The notes under the pieces: generated by a model
Seen by the model: the letters and a program-made list of their open reading frames with translations, nothing else
Told to the model about the DNA's origin: nothing
The model's database searches: none
Position numbers and translations under genes: made by a program
In this document: positions 42,649 to 54,699 of the stretch, piece by piece
How the letters are laid out: the number at the start of each line of letters is the position of its first letter
Numbering within the stretch: the first letter of the stretch is position 1
From: Cydia pomonella
Lineage: Eukaryota; Arthropoda; Insecta; Lepidoptera; Tortricidae
Length of the DNA: 64,000 nt
NCBI RefSeq assembly: GCF_033807575.1
Contig: NC_084720.1
Span: forward strand, 19,785,570-19,849,569
Reading direction: 5' to 3'

Positions 42649-44406
42649 TGTTGATTACCTTCGTAAAACTATAGTACGCAACCCTATCCTCTCACAAGTC
42701 CGAGTACCAGGTGTTGATAATCTTAGTTTAGGTCAGTAGGTACCCTAGTTCGGACTTATCGGGTTCGGGGCTTTATCTCGAACCGGGCACAGAAAGGTGA
42801 CCTTCAATAACATTTCTAATTAATATTTAAAACAGTAAAACAAGTACCAAAAACCGCGCACTAGAGTTTAAGCCGACAGGGTTTTTATTTTACTTTCAAA
42901 TTACTTATAGCCCTATTCATATTTTATTTCAGTTTTTTATTCGGGAGCAGAATAAAGCAAATCGCTGGTGCTGAATTGACTGAGGCGCATTCAGATTTTA
43001 AAATCTCTGCTTGAATTGTTATTAACATCACACAATTTTAAAACCCCGCAGTGTAGCTCTCTCATTTATGCGAGCAAGGCGCACTTCATAAGGCTGCGTT
43101 CCTACTGAGGCGGAGTTTGCGGAGATGAGAAAAGAGGTGCGAGAATTAATCAATTATTATTAGCTTTGGGGTATTTTCTCCGCGACGCTTTGATTACAAC
43201 CAATACTAATTCCAATCTTCACAGTCTCGTGGTAGATAACTGGCAACGATTATTTGAATTCTCCTCTATCGCCCTGCTGAAGGAATAAAGATCTGCAGGC
43301 GATTCAGTCTGAAAGCGGCAAGCATCAACGACAGTTGATATTTCTGTTATTAGTTTGAAGAAAAAATATTAATATACCTAGATTATCAGAAATCTACCTC
43401 GAGCGTTTACATTCCCCACCTCATATAGACCGTATCCCTTTACAGTACCCACACGTCTCCTCTCTTATCCTCGCCTCAGTGGATGGGCAGCCGTAGTGGC
43501 GATCGACCAACGACGTGTTCGGCCCATGCGCACGAATGTAGCATGGTGTCGAGCTTCGAAGGGATTTGAGCAACGTGTACTGCCCAAGGACTCTCATCAC
43601 TCGTTTCGTCATTGCCTGCGTTTGCATTTGTTTAAGTCTTCGAACGCCACGCCTGTCGTGCGCGGCGCGTCATTGTGAATCTTATCGGTAGGCATGAAGG
43701 TTGATATTGGGCTATAGCAGCGCACGTCGGTTGACGTGTTTAGCGCTCAAAGGGTTAAAATGGACGCAGTGCCGGTTGCCCGGGTTGCTAAACCCGCTCG
43801 AGGATCTACTCAATTCTCCCACTAACAAATCAGGTTACAATTTTAAAAGTCGGAATAAGCTTCGAGGTCCATACAAAGTGTCCCTTTTCACGACGCCCCA
43901 GGCGCTCGCTAATCTGAATAATTAACATAATTATTTTGAATAAACAGTTGAATCATTCAAGCCTGAGTCTCAATAGGTAGCCTATTTAATGTAATATGGC
44001 GCTCAATAGGAACGACTCAAATGTAAATAGGTACTTATTGAAATTTATTTCTGTGGAGAACCTGCTTTTGTCAGCCCTGGGAGTGTCGCTCGTGCACGGA
44101 ACTTTGTATAATTGATATAATTTATTTGACTCGCACTATGCAACCCGCGCTCGCCTTAATATATAAGTAAATAAGAATAAGCTCATATTGACCAAGGGAC
44201 TTTAGGATTCTGGCTAATATTCCTAATTAAGGACACCGTTGTTTCGATTTTGAGATTTAGTACCTATCAATCCCAAATATCATAGAGTGCTCACTACATA
44301 CATAAGTAATGAATAATTAATAAAAAATAAGTTGTATGAGAGGTATGGTAAAACGTATTATTTATAAGTTAAAAATTAGCTTAAAAGTTGACACATACGA
44401 AGCTTT
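42649..44406. other. Spacer with a GC-rich segment
   Basis: 43440-43700 is GC-rich and open on both strands (minus 43627-43421; plus 43496-43678) but has no recognisable domain; I suspect a retroelement remnant. Elsewhere nothing is supported. Confidence 0.35.
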
Positions 44407-44564
44407 AAGGATGACTCACGCGAGACCGGGCCAGGGCCGGGCCGGAGCTTCCGGCGCTTCGTTTTCTATGGAAAACACCACGTGATCACCGATTAGCCGT
44501 CATAGAAAATGACGTGTCGGATGCTCCTGCCCGGCGCCGGCCCGGTGTAGCGTGAGTCATCCCT
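44407..44564. mobile_element. GC-rich MITE
   Basis: Inverted ends AGGATGACTCACGC and GCGTGAGTCATCCCT, continued by GACCGGGCCAGGGCCGGGC against GCCCGGCGCCGGCCCGG. The centre is AAACACCACGTGATCACCGA and CGTCATAGAAAATGACG. About 158 bp and non-coding. It is a recurrent family in moths as I remember; the superfamily is not determined. Confidence 0.75.
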
Positions 44565-44940
44565 AAATCTTATATCTTACAAATAAGTTTTCGTAAACCT
44601 CGCTTATAACTTATTAGAAATGTGATTTTATACATGCATGGAGTGAGCACTCTAAGCTTACTTATTTGCTTCGTAGGAAGGGTCACTACTGAATAGGTTT
44701 AGAAGCCGTCATGTGTACAATATTTTCAAAAAACCTAACCATATTCCCGAAACCTAGTTGGTGAAGAGCTCACAAAGGCGGGATTAGCACATTGATTGGT
44801 AGTACTGGTAAAGGAGACTGGGACGACAGCAAAGGTGATGCATATTCAGGCCGCGGACGGCTGACACATTCAACAAAAATACGGCTCTGTTCAAGTGGCA
44901 TGGAGTTGCTTAGCGAAAACGGATGGTTTGAAGATTGAAG

Positions 44941-45397
44941 TAGTGGTGATGGTCGTAAACTTAACGAACTAGTTGATAAAACGTTCTTCGTTCGTCAGCG
45001 AACGAAACGTTTTGTTTAACAGACTCAACTAGTTGACGACTTTAACGTACAAAATCGAAATGGAATGCTAAGCTAATGACATGGCAGTAATGTTGAGATC
45101 AACATTCCTTTCATTCATTGATTCAACTCAACCCGATTCCTTTGACGTCAGTGTGAGCGAGAAGCAAAGACGCAACAGCAAGGGCTCGAAAACGAGATGG
45201 AATTAGTCGACGTTGATTGAAAGATACTTCGTTGATCGACAATTCAACTGACTAGATTCCGTTGACGCGAATGACTTTTTCTCTTCAGTTAAAGCATAAA
45301 CCTAGTTGACGAAATCAACTAGTTTTTCAACTAGTTGACGTTTTCTAAGTTAACGTTTCGTTTCGTTGAAGGGAAAACCGTCAACGACCCACCACTA
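44941..45397. mobile_element. 457-bp non-autonomous hAT-like element with 8-bp target duplication
   Basis: The element starts TAGTGGTGATGGTCGT and ends ACGACCCACCACTA; the outer 8 bp are a perfect inverted repeat with similarity beyond. It is flanked by identical 8-bp repeats GATTGAAG (44933-44940 and 45398-45405), which is the hAT target-duplication length. The interior carries many copies of the palindromic word ACTAGTTGA/TCAACTAGTTGA, possibly transposase-binding subterminal repeats. No transposase fragment is present. Confidence 0.85.
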
Positions 45398-45524
45398 GAT
45401 TGAAGTAGAGTCTACCACTTATCTCAAGCGGTTTATAAAAAAGTTGTGTGGTAGTTTTCTAGAAGAACGTAGCTTAGTTTTGGGGCTAAAACAAGTTTAT
45501 ATATAACATTTTTATTTATTTATT

Positions 45525-46000
45525 TATTTATTTAATCTTTATTGCACAAAAGAAAACAATCTTATAGTACAAAAGGCGAACTTAATGCCACGAGGCATTC
45601 TCTACCAGTCAACCTTAAGGCTAAGCAGAGAGATTGAGAGCGGTGCTACAATTACAATAGCAAAACAAATCAAGCAAAAATACATAAAATAACATATACA
45701 TACAAACATAATACACACATACATATATAAATAAATATGTATATATATATATGTATATAAAGACGAAACATCTGAAGCTAATAAATAAATACATTAAGAA
45801 TCTTTCATTCTGCTAGCAAAGAAAGCACGTAATGATTTTTTGAAAGCGAACTTATTTGGTGCATTTTTGATGTAAAAAGGAAGTCCATTCCAAAGACGCG
45901 CCACCTGCACGGTGAACGAATTTGACATGAACCCAGTCCGGTGAAGAGGGATGGACAGAGACATATTGCCAGAAGATATTGATATTGATTTTTCACATAA
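45525..46000 (-). mobile_element. LINE C-terminus and 3' UTR
   Basis: On the minus strand, a frame ending at 45794 reads ISISSGNMSLSIPLHRTGF, SNSFTVQVARLWNGLPFYIK, NKFAFKKSLRAFFASRMKDS before a stop. RLWNGLP and FKKSLR are the closing motifs of Jockey/CR1-like LINEs. The 3' UTR then runs through TTGACTGGTAGAGAATGCCT and TTTGTGCAATAAAGATTAAA to an (AATA)n tail at 45525. The ATG-initiated frame 46014-45805 is a different frame and not the protein. Confidence 0.75.
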
Positions 46001-47358
46001 TTAATGTAATACATATCAGCTTAATCATATCATCTAGCCTTGTCCCTGCATTTTGACACGATTCACTTGATGATGAAGTTAATCGCTCGGCAATTTAATC
46101 TTGTGGAATCAATAGAAGCTAGTGATCGATCGTGTAGTTCGCTATATAGGTCCGGTATGTATCCGGTGTATATCGCCGGTATATAGGTCCTAGACTAGTC
46201 ATTAGTCATTAGTGGTGTTTCTCCATTAAAAAAAAAATACCGCTCGGTATTTTCGCGAAATGTTTTTTATTCAGATAGGAAAGCCTCAATATTTCGACGG
46301 TTTTTCCTTGAGCTAATCACTACATAAGCGTTTCTTATTGCCATTACTTTTGTTATCCTTAACGCACACGTTTGCATAAGGAGATGGCAGTGAACTTCGT
46401 TATTTGCCACTAGGGTCGCTTGCCTGAGACGGAGGGTGAACGTCATAAGCAGATTTTACTTCACAAACGAGGAACCCCCTCTGCGAACCCTTTGTCGAGT
46501 ACATTGTAACTGTCGCCTTCCCAATCCCAACACGCGTAGCATCCATAAAAAACTCTAAGTAGGTATGCTATAAACTGAAAAAAAGACAAAGCACAGTATC
46601 GAAGTGGAGTAAATAAAATAATATGAACTAAAAGTTTTTAGAACGGGCAATTTAGATACCTACCATGAAAGAAAGAGAAGTATTTAATTTTGTAAAATAT
46701 ATTGTTGAGGTACATTCCACCGTCATTTTCTTTTAGGACTGCTAGCTATTAAAACAATTAAGTCAGATTGTACCCAAATATTAAAAATATTATTTAATAT
46801 TAGATGTTACAATTTTATCACAACAAAATTGTCGTGTTATGATTGTATACGACTTTAAAAGTGTTGTAACAGCAAAGGTACTGATGGTTATTTTTTAATA
46901 CTCTCTTAAGAAAAAGGGCAGGGAACCAAACACGTTTAATTCCTGACGTTTAACGTTAAGAATAAAACAAGGTAAAGAGTTGTGCCCAGCGCAGTGTTTT
47001 TCTCGGCGTCTAAATACATTTCCCTCCCTCGGCCGTAAATCTAAAGCCAGCGAGGGTTTAAGGAGGCGGAGGACATTATTACATTCCACGTCTTCATTTC
47101 TTCTTTAGCGCCTGGTCATGTAAGTACTTACCTACATATTATATGCGACTGTGTGTTTTGTAAGAACCTTTTAGGGAGCCTAGGACCAAAACAAAGTTTT
47201 TGTCAGCCTACGCGGAAATATAGTAAAAAGCTGCAAAGCACCATGTTTCAGGTGCTTTCATGACGATTCATGATTCTGAATTTCCATACAACATTACCAC
47301 CATCACGCCAGCTAGATATTTTTAAAAGCTGGATTAACTAGAAGTAAGTAGAAAAAAA
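46001..47358. other. Unannotated spacer
   Basis: Contains TACCGCTCGGTATTTTCGCG (46240) as a small inverted motif. No gene or repeat family is supported. Confidence 0.35.
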
Positions 47359-47930
47359 AACCGGGCAAGTGCGAGTCGGACTCGCTCACGAAGGGTTCCG
47401 TACCATTATTAATAAAAAGCGGCCAAGTGCGAGTCGGGCTCGCCCGTGAAGGGTTTCGTACCGTTTATGACGTATTAAAAAAACTACTTACTAGATCTCG
47501 TTCAAACCAATTTTCGGTGGAAGTTTGCATGGTAATGTACATCATATATTTTTTTAGTTTTATCACTCTCTTATTTTACTAGTTACAGGGGGGGGGGGGG
47601 GGGGGATGGGACACATTTTACAACTTTGGAAGTGCCTCTCACGCAAACTATTCAATTTAGAAAAAAAATGATATTAGAAACCTCAATATCATTTTTGAAG
47701 ACCTATCCATAGATACCCCACACGTATGGGTTACATTTTTGAGTTTCAGTTCTAAGTATGGGGATAGCGGCAACAGAAATTCATCATCTGTGAAAATTTC
47801 AACTGTCTAGCTATCACGGTTCATGAGATACAGCCTGGTGACAGACGGACGGACGGACGGACGGACAGCGAAGTCTCAGTAATAGGGTCCTGTTTGACCC
47901 TTTGGGTAGGTACGGAACCCTAAAAAAACA
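47359..47930 (+). repeat. ACGGAACCC element, long composite copy
   Basis: It has a duplicated start: GGGCAAGTGCGAGTCGGACT at 47362 and CGGCCAAGTGCGAGTCGGGC at 47419. Then come GGTGGAAGTTTGCATGGTAA, a G18 tract (47588-47605), TTTTACAACTTTGGAAGTGC, AAACCTCAATATCATTTTTG and CACACGTATGGGTT. The last third switches to the CATCATCTGTGAAAATTTCA, GAGATACAGCCTGGTGACAG, (GACG)n and ACGGAACCCTAAAAA end. That end is a different subfamily from 56838-57285, so this copy is a recombinant of two subfamilies. Confidence 0.8.
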
Positions 47931-48514
47931 GTTATTATTATAATATTTCTATTGTAATTTATTTTATTAACTTTAAACATATAATATATAATTTCAATTG
48001 AAAGGCACAGAAATATTAATTTCTCTGAAAAACATTGATTATTCATGGCATCTTTTATCATATTATGCACACACTATCAGTAACACTTGTCAAGTGTAAT
48101 TATGAACGAAATAAATCAGTCACAACTATAATGCATTTTATATAGCTACTTACAAGGTACGATTTCACAAGTCTAAAGTGGCAACACTGGCCAAAATCCC
48201 CGTCGTCGCGTCTCAAACGCGTGGCCAATCGCGTGTCAAATACCATTCAACATAAAATTTGTAAACGAATAAAATGGAGTTAAAAGTAAACCGACACAAT
48301 ATATATTACTCGTCAAAAAACACACGCAAACTTCATAAAACGTCCGCTCAAGCTCTTAAGCTCCGCAAACAGATGAAGTTTTTCCTTTTCGTTCCGTAAA
48401 TAGATAAAACTATGTTAATATCGCAGTAAAAGGATTCATTTGAGAAGTTTAGTGAGCTCCTATTTAAATACCGAACGGCTAGGTAATCCTTGTTTTACAT
48501 CCGAATACTAAGTT

Positions 48515-48612
48515 TCCCAGGATAGCCGCCTCCATACAGAATACTACTCATCCATAGCCGTATTATTTGGTATGGAGGCGGCCGCTATATGACGGCACCG
48601 CTACCCTAAGAA
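48515..48612. repeat. Hairpin element around GCCGCCTCCATAC
   Basis: GATAGCCGCCTCCATAC is answered by GTATGGAGGCGGCCGCTAT about 30 bases later, with outer TTTCCCAGG / CCCTAAGAAAC similarity. Probably a small MITE; boundaries are uncertain. Confidence 0.5.
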
Positions 48613-49419
48613 ACCCAGAGCTTAAAAAATGAAAATGTGTGACGTTGGGCGCATGACTGACGCGATTTTGAAGTTCAATTTATTACCATCCGAACGTCGC
48701 CTTTATTGACCAATTCGTCCGATCAATTTGTTACTTGAACACTTACAAAATTAGGCAATTCTACTGTCTTTTTTATGAGGCAAACGATGAAAAATAAAAA
48801 TAATATAAAAAAAAAAACTTTAATAACCTGTTAGAATTTTTATTCACGTACTACGCTCTAACCTTTTGTTGTTAAAATGAGATGAAATGGACATAAAATT
48901 GTTTAAGTTTAAACTCGACTTTCAGTATATATAATATACCTACACAAATACATAGCTATATTTAAGTAAAATAAAGGTACTTGGTAAAACCGTTGTCATC
49001 TACGGGAATTTCCCCCATCTCTAATTGAAAGCCCGCATTGCTCCAGTAGAAGTAAAGAGACGAGCGGCGTCGTTCATTTGTTTTTAATTAAGCAGCAACC
49101 GGCCGCTACCGCCACTCCCTCGACCAGCGGTGGTATTGCGTCCGCTTGCCTACTATAGAAGTCTTTTAGTTAGTCGAACGTTACATTTATATCATCGTTT
49201 GAGCATCGAGCTGCCAAGTTGCTCAAACATATCTGAGTATGCACTTTAACGTCTTGATAATATAGGTTTTGTTCAGATATTTGTGAACACCGTGGTCTCT
49301 CCAATTTATCTTATGGTACTGTACCTACAGCGCGACTTGTTTGTCCCCGAACGTGGCAGATATTTTTTTGTATGTGAACGAAGGTCGAAACCCGAGCTCC
49401 TTATAAGGGCTAAAGCTCG

Positions 49420-49575
49420 GAGCGTCTGACTGCTACAGGCTTACATGCGAGGCCGAAGGAGGCAACGTGCATGTAACATCTCTGGAGTTGCAGGCGTCAA
49501 TCGGCTGCGGCTACTGCTTACCATCAGGCGGGCCGTATGCTTGTTTGCCACCGTCGTGGTATTGAAAAATAAGTT
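49420..49575 (+). mobile_element. LINE 3' UTR end (CCATCAGGCGGGCC family)
   Basis: AGGCAACGTGCATGTAACAT, CTCTGGAGTTGCAGGCGTCA, GCTTACCATCAGGCGGGCCG and TGCTTGTTTGCCACCGTCGT, then TGGTATTGAAAAATAA. The same terminus occurs at the end of 54050-54420. Confidence 0.65.
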
Positions 49576-49598
49576 TTTGGCAAAATTTGAATTTTTGG

Positions 49599-49911
49599 TA
49601 CAAGTTTTTATCGCTGACTGTAACTTTCTTTCCACAGGCAACTAATACTCATCGCGACAATTCTAAAAACCCCAAACACAATTAGGTTGGGTTGTTTTAT
49701 CACAGAGTTCCTGTGGCTACCTCCTGTCTCCATCATCAGATCAGCTCGATGGTACCATAATATTGCATTGTCACCCGACTTACATATGTATGCAAATTTT
49801 CAGCTTCATTGGAAACCGGGAACTGGGTCAAATTTAACATTTGACATTTAAGATTTGATTACAGACCGACAGGCAGACAACGGGACAGGTGGAACTAAAT
49901 AAAAACTTGTA
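49599..49911 (+). mobile_element. 313-bp TIR element, copy 2
   Basis: Ends TACAAGTTTTTATCG and AAAAACTTGTA. Interior words match 38872-39179 (CTTTCCACAGGCAACTAATA, CCTCCTGTCTCCATCATCAG, GATCAGCTCGATGGTACC). It inserted immediately next to the 3' end of the LINE remnant at 49420-49575. Confidence 0.7.
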
Positions 49912-50379
49912 AAAAAGTACGTATCGAAGAAATTTTAGACATTAGCTAAATCATCATACTTTTGATGGAAGCTATTTATAAATAATAAATAACGCTGTGC
50001 ATTGTACACTGTACAGTTGAGTTGTGGCAGATCTCTGAGGTTCCAGTTCCACAGGTTTGTGCGAGCATCCGCCTCGCCTGCGGTCGGTTAACTTCAGGAA
50101 CGCGTCAGTCGTTACGAGGCTGCGGTCGCCGATACGGCCCGAGTAGGTACTACAGTCAGAATTTAATAGATACCTAGTAGCCATAGCGTCTATAATATCG
50201 GCACGTCCTTAGTCCTGTTGTGGTGAGCGGGTGATATAGATGTGTTGCAATATATTTGGCCACTTTGGCTGTATCTATTATTAAGAGCGTTCAGAAATGA
50301 AACAAAACTTGGGCTTCAAATTATTTACTTTTTCGTAAACGTAATCTCAAAGGCTCAGACGACGGTACGTGCGTGCCGT

Positions 50380-50520
50380 GAGGCGGGGTGCGGGCAAATG
50401 GCCGAGTTGACTCTTGCGCTGCGGCGTTTGCGGGGCACCGTGAAGGGGGGGGGGGGGGGAAGGGAGCCCCGCTGGCGGGACGATAGTCTCCGGAGTTCAC
50501 CTTCCCTTACACTATTTATT
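50380..50520 (+). other. GC-rich block with G15 tract
   Basis: A very GC-rich segment (CGCTGCGGCGTTTGCGGGGC; AGGGAGCCCCGCTGGCGGGA) with 15 consecutive G at 50445-50459. I see no gene; it may be a retroelement promoter or UTR. Quadruplex-forming potential. Confidence 0.4.
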
Positions 50521-50569
50521 CATGCTGACCATGAATTCTAATTTTAAGGGTTCCGGTCCCAACGGGTAA

Positions 50570-51007
50570 AACGGGACCCTATTACTAAAACTCAGCTGTC
50601 CGTCCGTCTGTCCATCTGTCACCAGGCTGTATCTCATGAAACGTGATAGTCTGTCAGTTGAAATTTTCACAGATGATGTATTTCTATTACCGCTATAACA
50701 ACAAATACTAAAAAGTACGGAACTCTCGGTGGGCGAATCCGACTCGCCCTTTTCTGTTTTTTTTTTATCATTTCACCAAACTAACTAAAACGGGACCCTA
50801 TTACTAAAACTCAGCTGTCCGTCCGTCTGTCCGTCTGTCACCAGGCTGTATCTCATGAAACGTGATAGTCTGTCAGTTGAAATTTTCACAGATGATGTAT
50901 TTCTATTACTGCTATAACAACAAATACTAAAAAGTACGGAACTCTCGGTGGGCGAAGCCGACTCGCCCTTTTCTGTTTTTTTTTTATCATTTCACCAAAC
51001 TAACTAA
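50570..51007 (-). repeat. 219-bp tandem duplication of ACGGAACCC element interior
   Basis: Two abutting units (50570-50788 and 50789-51007) differ at only 3 positions by eye: CCATCTGTC/CCGTCTGTC, ATTACCGC/ATTACTGC and GCGAATCC/GCGAAGCC. Each holds CAGCTGTCCGTCCGTCTGTC, CACCAGGCTGTATCTCATGA, AAATTTTCACAGATGATG and GTGGGCGA-CCGACTCGCCC. Both T10 tracts are the same length. Very recent tandem duplication. Confidence 0.92.
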
Positions 51008-52869
51008 AGTAAAGGTGAATTCCATTATTCTAGGTCATGTTTGTCAAAATGTTTTGAATAATATAATCGATTGAGCCACTAATCAGTTTTTTTACCAAAA
51101 AACTTATTTTCTTATTAAAACGATGTAAGTAAACCGAAGATACGCCCTTTTACTTATATGGCTATTGGTATTGTATGAAGGTACGGACAGATACGCAGTT
51201 AGCAGGTTTTTTATATTTTAATTTGACAGAGGACTTCCACAGACAAACAGCCTGTAAAGTAAACGAGAACTTGTACAAGATTGAGAACGATGAGTGAGAT
51301 AGAAATAAGCAAATTCGATCTGTATTCAATTTAGGTAGTCAATCACAATATCTAACCCACAATAGCTTTCAGCAAGTCGACGTACTTATTCACATTTCGC
51401 CAACATTGAAAATAGCGCTGTATGATGTGGCTGTGAGGCTTGATGCGTGTTAATTACCGGCTTTGAGACTTTGAACAATACACGACAATCATTGACTGTT
51501 GATCAAAAGATCGGGCTCTTACCCAATACCCAGTATAGAGCTGTAAGTTTAACGCTTCATGGAGAAAAGGGAACATAATGACGTCATGTTAATGAATATA
51601 TTTTAGTTACATTAAATAACTTGATGTATGTCTGTACTTTAAGAGGTCTTACACAACAATAATATTTACTTTTCTCCTATTTTCCAAAGATATGAAGAAA
51701 TCTGCCAAACCTAATTTTCTGAATTAACTCTAAAAAATATTTGTTACGTAAGTATATACGATATATACTGTACAGGAGTGATAATTTCTGTTTTAGATTG
51801 CCTTGTATCAACTAAACAGATAGATAAATACTTAATAGGTTCATAGTTGATTTAATCACTTAGGATGAATTGTTCTAAACCGGTTAACTGACAAGAACTT
51901 TATAGAATTGTTCTCCTAAAAACCGGTTTGAATTTTGATTTGGTAATGGGTTGGAAATTTAACCGGTTTCCAAGCCCTGCTTAACCTATCTACTTAATCT
52001 ATAGGTAATCTTTTACTTATATTACTAGCTAAATTATGCTTAGTCCTGACGTATTTGGCTCGAAAATGTGATAGTAGATTTTAGTTAGTTTTATTTTAAT
52101 CTACTGTCTTTCTACCACATTATTTGTATAAATGATAAAATTTGTTCACAATGAGAAAGTTATACAAGATTAAACCATCTTCTCGCTCTACGATCAAGTT
52201 AAAAATAAAGCAATAACTATTGAGTATTATGACAAAACACAGCAGCATCACAGTGGCTGGCCCAGCTGCTGGGTTTCTCCATCTTATTAAGAATCTACTG
52301 TTACTTCTCTATAGTACAGTTTTTATTCATAGCTTTGAGCCACTGGCTGTTATATACTGACCCAGATATTACGCTCACATATTTCCGTATTAAGCGACAA
52401 CCCCGCAAGCTGAAACGGATGGCACTCGTTTACTATGCGCGCACTTTTCACATAACATTTACATTTAAATTAGCTGGTATATGCTCTGCATTCAATCTTC
52501 AACGTCTTATCTTGAAGAATCGTTTTACGCTTTTTTAGAGCTAAAGGGTCCTTAAATAACATCTTGCCCAACAAAGCACGCAAAAATATATATGTTTTTA
52601 TGATAAATATATGACAAATCAAATAATAGCACGTGTTATTACGTGTTTGTTTACGTCCGAAATTAACCTAAAAGTTTTATTTATTCCTTTAGTTTCCTTA
52701 CAACCCTGATGAAAAATTACGAATTTGTACCTATTAAGTTTGTTAGTTGGTTCAATTCCCACTCGTTCGTAAATCATGTTTACCGCCCTTAACTATATAA
52801 TTATTAATACAATGTACTTAGTATTGCTTTTCACTACGTATATTATGTAGGTATAATATTAAAATAATC
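51008..52869. other. Unannotated spacer
   Basis: Around 51880-51990 several CCGGTT/AACCGG words (AAACCGGTTAACTG, AAAACCGGTTTG, TTTAACCGGTTTCC) suggest an unnamed repeat with short inverted words. No gene found. Confidence 0.35.
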
Positions 52870-52945
52870 GGACAGACAGACGGACATGACGAATCTATAA
52901 GGGTTCCGTTTTTTGCCATTTGGCTACGGAACCCTAAAAAACCCT
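52870..52945 (+). repeat. ACGGAACCC element, 3' terminus
   Basis: GGACAGACAGACGGACATGA, CGAATCTATAAGGGTTCCGT and TTTTTGCCATTTGGCTACGG, then AACCCTAAAAAA. Confidence 0.75.
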
Positions 52946-53377
52946 AATCGAGTGACAAAATTACAGCGTACATCACTATTCGTACTTTTGAAAGAGAAAA
53001 ATGACAAATGGACTTTATACATCGCTGGTTTTGAACGCACGCTAAGTCTGGCTCGGCAAGTTCAAGCCGCAATGAAAACACGCAATCGCCAGCTCCTGTC
53101 ATGATGAAAATAATACACGGAAACAATGTTTTTTTAATTGTGTTAGACTAATATTATTAGTGTGTTGCCAGGGTAACTCCTACGATTTGATGATGATAGA
53201 TGATACCGTTCGAAAAATAGGCCCATGGGCTATACGACAAATATTCTTTCATCAGCAAGCTATGAGGGTAAAACATTGCGGATCACAACTATAAGAAACA
53301 TGTTCGTTCATCGCCTGATTTATTGCAAGGAGCGCGCTGCATGGAGACCGGAGCGGAACAACTTAATTCAAACCACT

Positions 53378-53545
53378 TATTTTTATGTCTATTTTATCCG
53401 CCGTGACGTAAAGGAAGTCTTGGTTCCGTTCCGAGGACGACGACAATGCGCAGTCATTTGTTTACAACTTACTTTTATGTCTATTTTATCCGCGGTGACG
53501 TAAAGGAGTGTTGGTTCCGTTCAGTTATATGCAGTCATTTGTTTT
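53378..53545 (+). repeat. About 92-bp imperfect tandem repeat
   Basis: ACTTATTTTTATGTCTATTT to GCAGTCATTTGTTT occurs twice with a 92-bp offset (TTTTATGTCTATTTTATCCG at 53381 and 53473; GTGACGTAAAGGA in both). The second unit is shorter by an internal deletion. Function unknown. Confidence 0.7.
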
Positions 53546-54049
53546 TATTTGTGACTCTGATATATGTGACGTAACAACACATGACATGACAACACATGAA
53601 TATCATTTCCATGAGTTCTGATCGAAGTTAATCTTTCGTGAGACATACCCATACCAACTGTACCCATTTTTCTCTTTCTTCAAACTAAAACGTCACTTTT
53701 AACACTGACACATCCCATCCATATGTTCTTCAGTTCTAAAACTAGCACCATAATAGTTTTTACGATTATTTTAATACTTCGTGTTTATTTTACTAGGTAT
53801 CAATCAAATTTCTCGGTGAACACTAAATGATAAGTTTATCAGTTACAGTAGTTACACATATTTCAGTCCAATAATTTTAGTAGACTTCAGCGCCAGCATC
53901 TGCAGTTTATGACTCCGTTTTCAGTCTACTTACGAGCTAAGGTTACGTAGAGCGGAGGATTTTGCGCAACTTTACAACAAACAGTAAACCGTAACATGTG
54001 TGAATAATAATGACACTCATCATTTATGTAACATATGTACATATATATG

Positions 54050-54420
54050 TAGTTATGGCGGACCCGGGTACCTATGTCCTTAAACTACGTCTAAAAGAGA
54101 GGTTTATAGGCTGTGAATGTCATCTCGCTTTGTGTGGTAGGGCTCAGCACAGCGGATGTCATTCCAGATCTAGACCAGAGCCCAACTGGAAAAGTACCTC
54201 CAACTTACAGAAAATCGCAGCCAAATAACACTTGACCCTACTCATAGTGTTCTTTCTGCCAGTGAGTAAGGTTGTCAGAGCTCAACAAGAGTGCGGAGGA
54301 TTAGGGTAGGCAATGCGCATGTAACAGCGGAGTTGTAGGCATCCATAGGCTACGGAGACTGTTTACCATCAGGTGATTCGTATGCTTGTTTGTTACCGAG
54401 GTAATAGTATTTTAAAAAAA
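54050..54420 (+). mobile_element. LINE 3' region, long copy
   Basis: ACCCGGGTACCTATGTCCTT, TGAATGTCATCTCGCTTTGT, CAGCGGATGTCATTCCAGAT, AATCGCAGCCAAATAACACT, CCAGTGAGTAAGGTTGTCAG, GCTACGGAGACTGTTTACCA, TCAGGTGATTCGTATGCTTG, then an A run at 54412. It joins the motifs seen separately at 8150-8370 and 49420-49575, showing that both are parts of one 3' region. Confidence 0.7.
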
Positions 54421-54699
54421 ACAACACAATACATAATGCTCGTACTTCACACATGGGTATGTGTTAAGGTGACATTCGGATGTCAACTGCAGCTGCATTA
54501 CTGTTGCAGCGTCGTTGTCGCCGCCGCTGTATAGTCTGTCAAGAAAATGAGTGCCGGACTGAACGCCAAGGCCTGTTAAAGACCAGATGATAAGGATAAG
54601 ATTCAATATCACTAATTACCTACCTAGTGCTAATCAGTTGATCAAGGCTTGAGCAAAAGCTCGAAAAGTTAGAACCCCTAACCAATTTCTGTCTCATAC

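Noticed and set aside
49972..50184. Minus-strand 70-codon ORF with ATGG context
   Set aside because: No recognisable motif, GC-rich patch only; not enough to call a gene.
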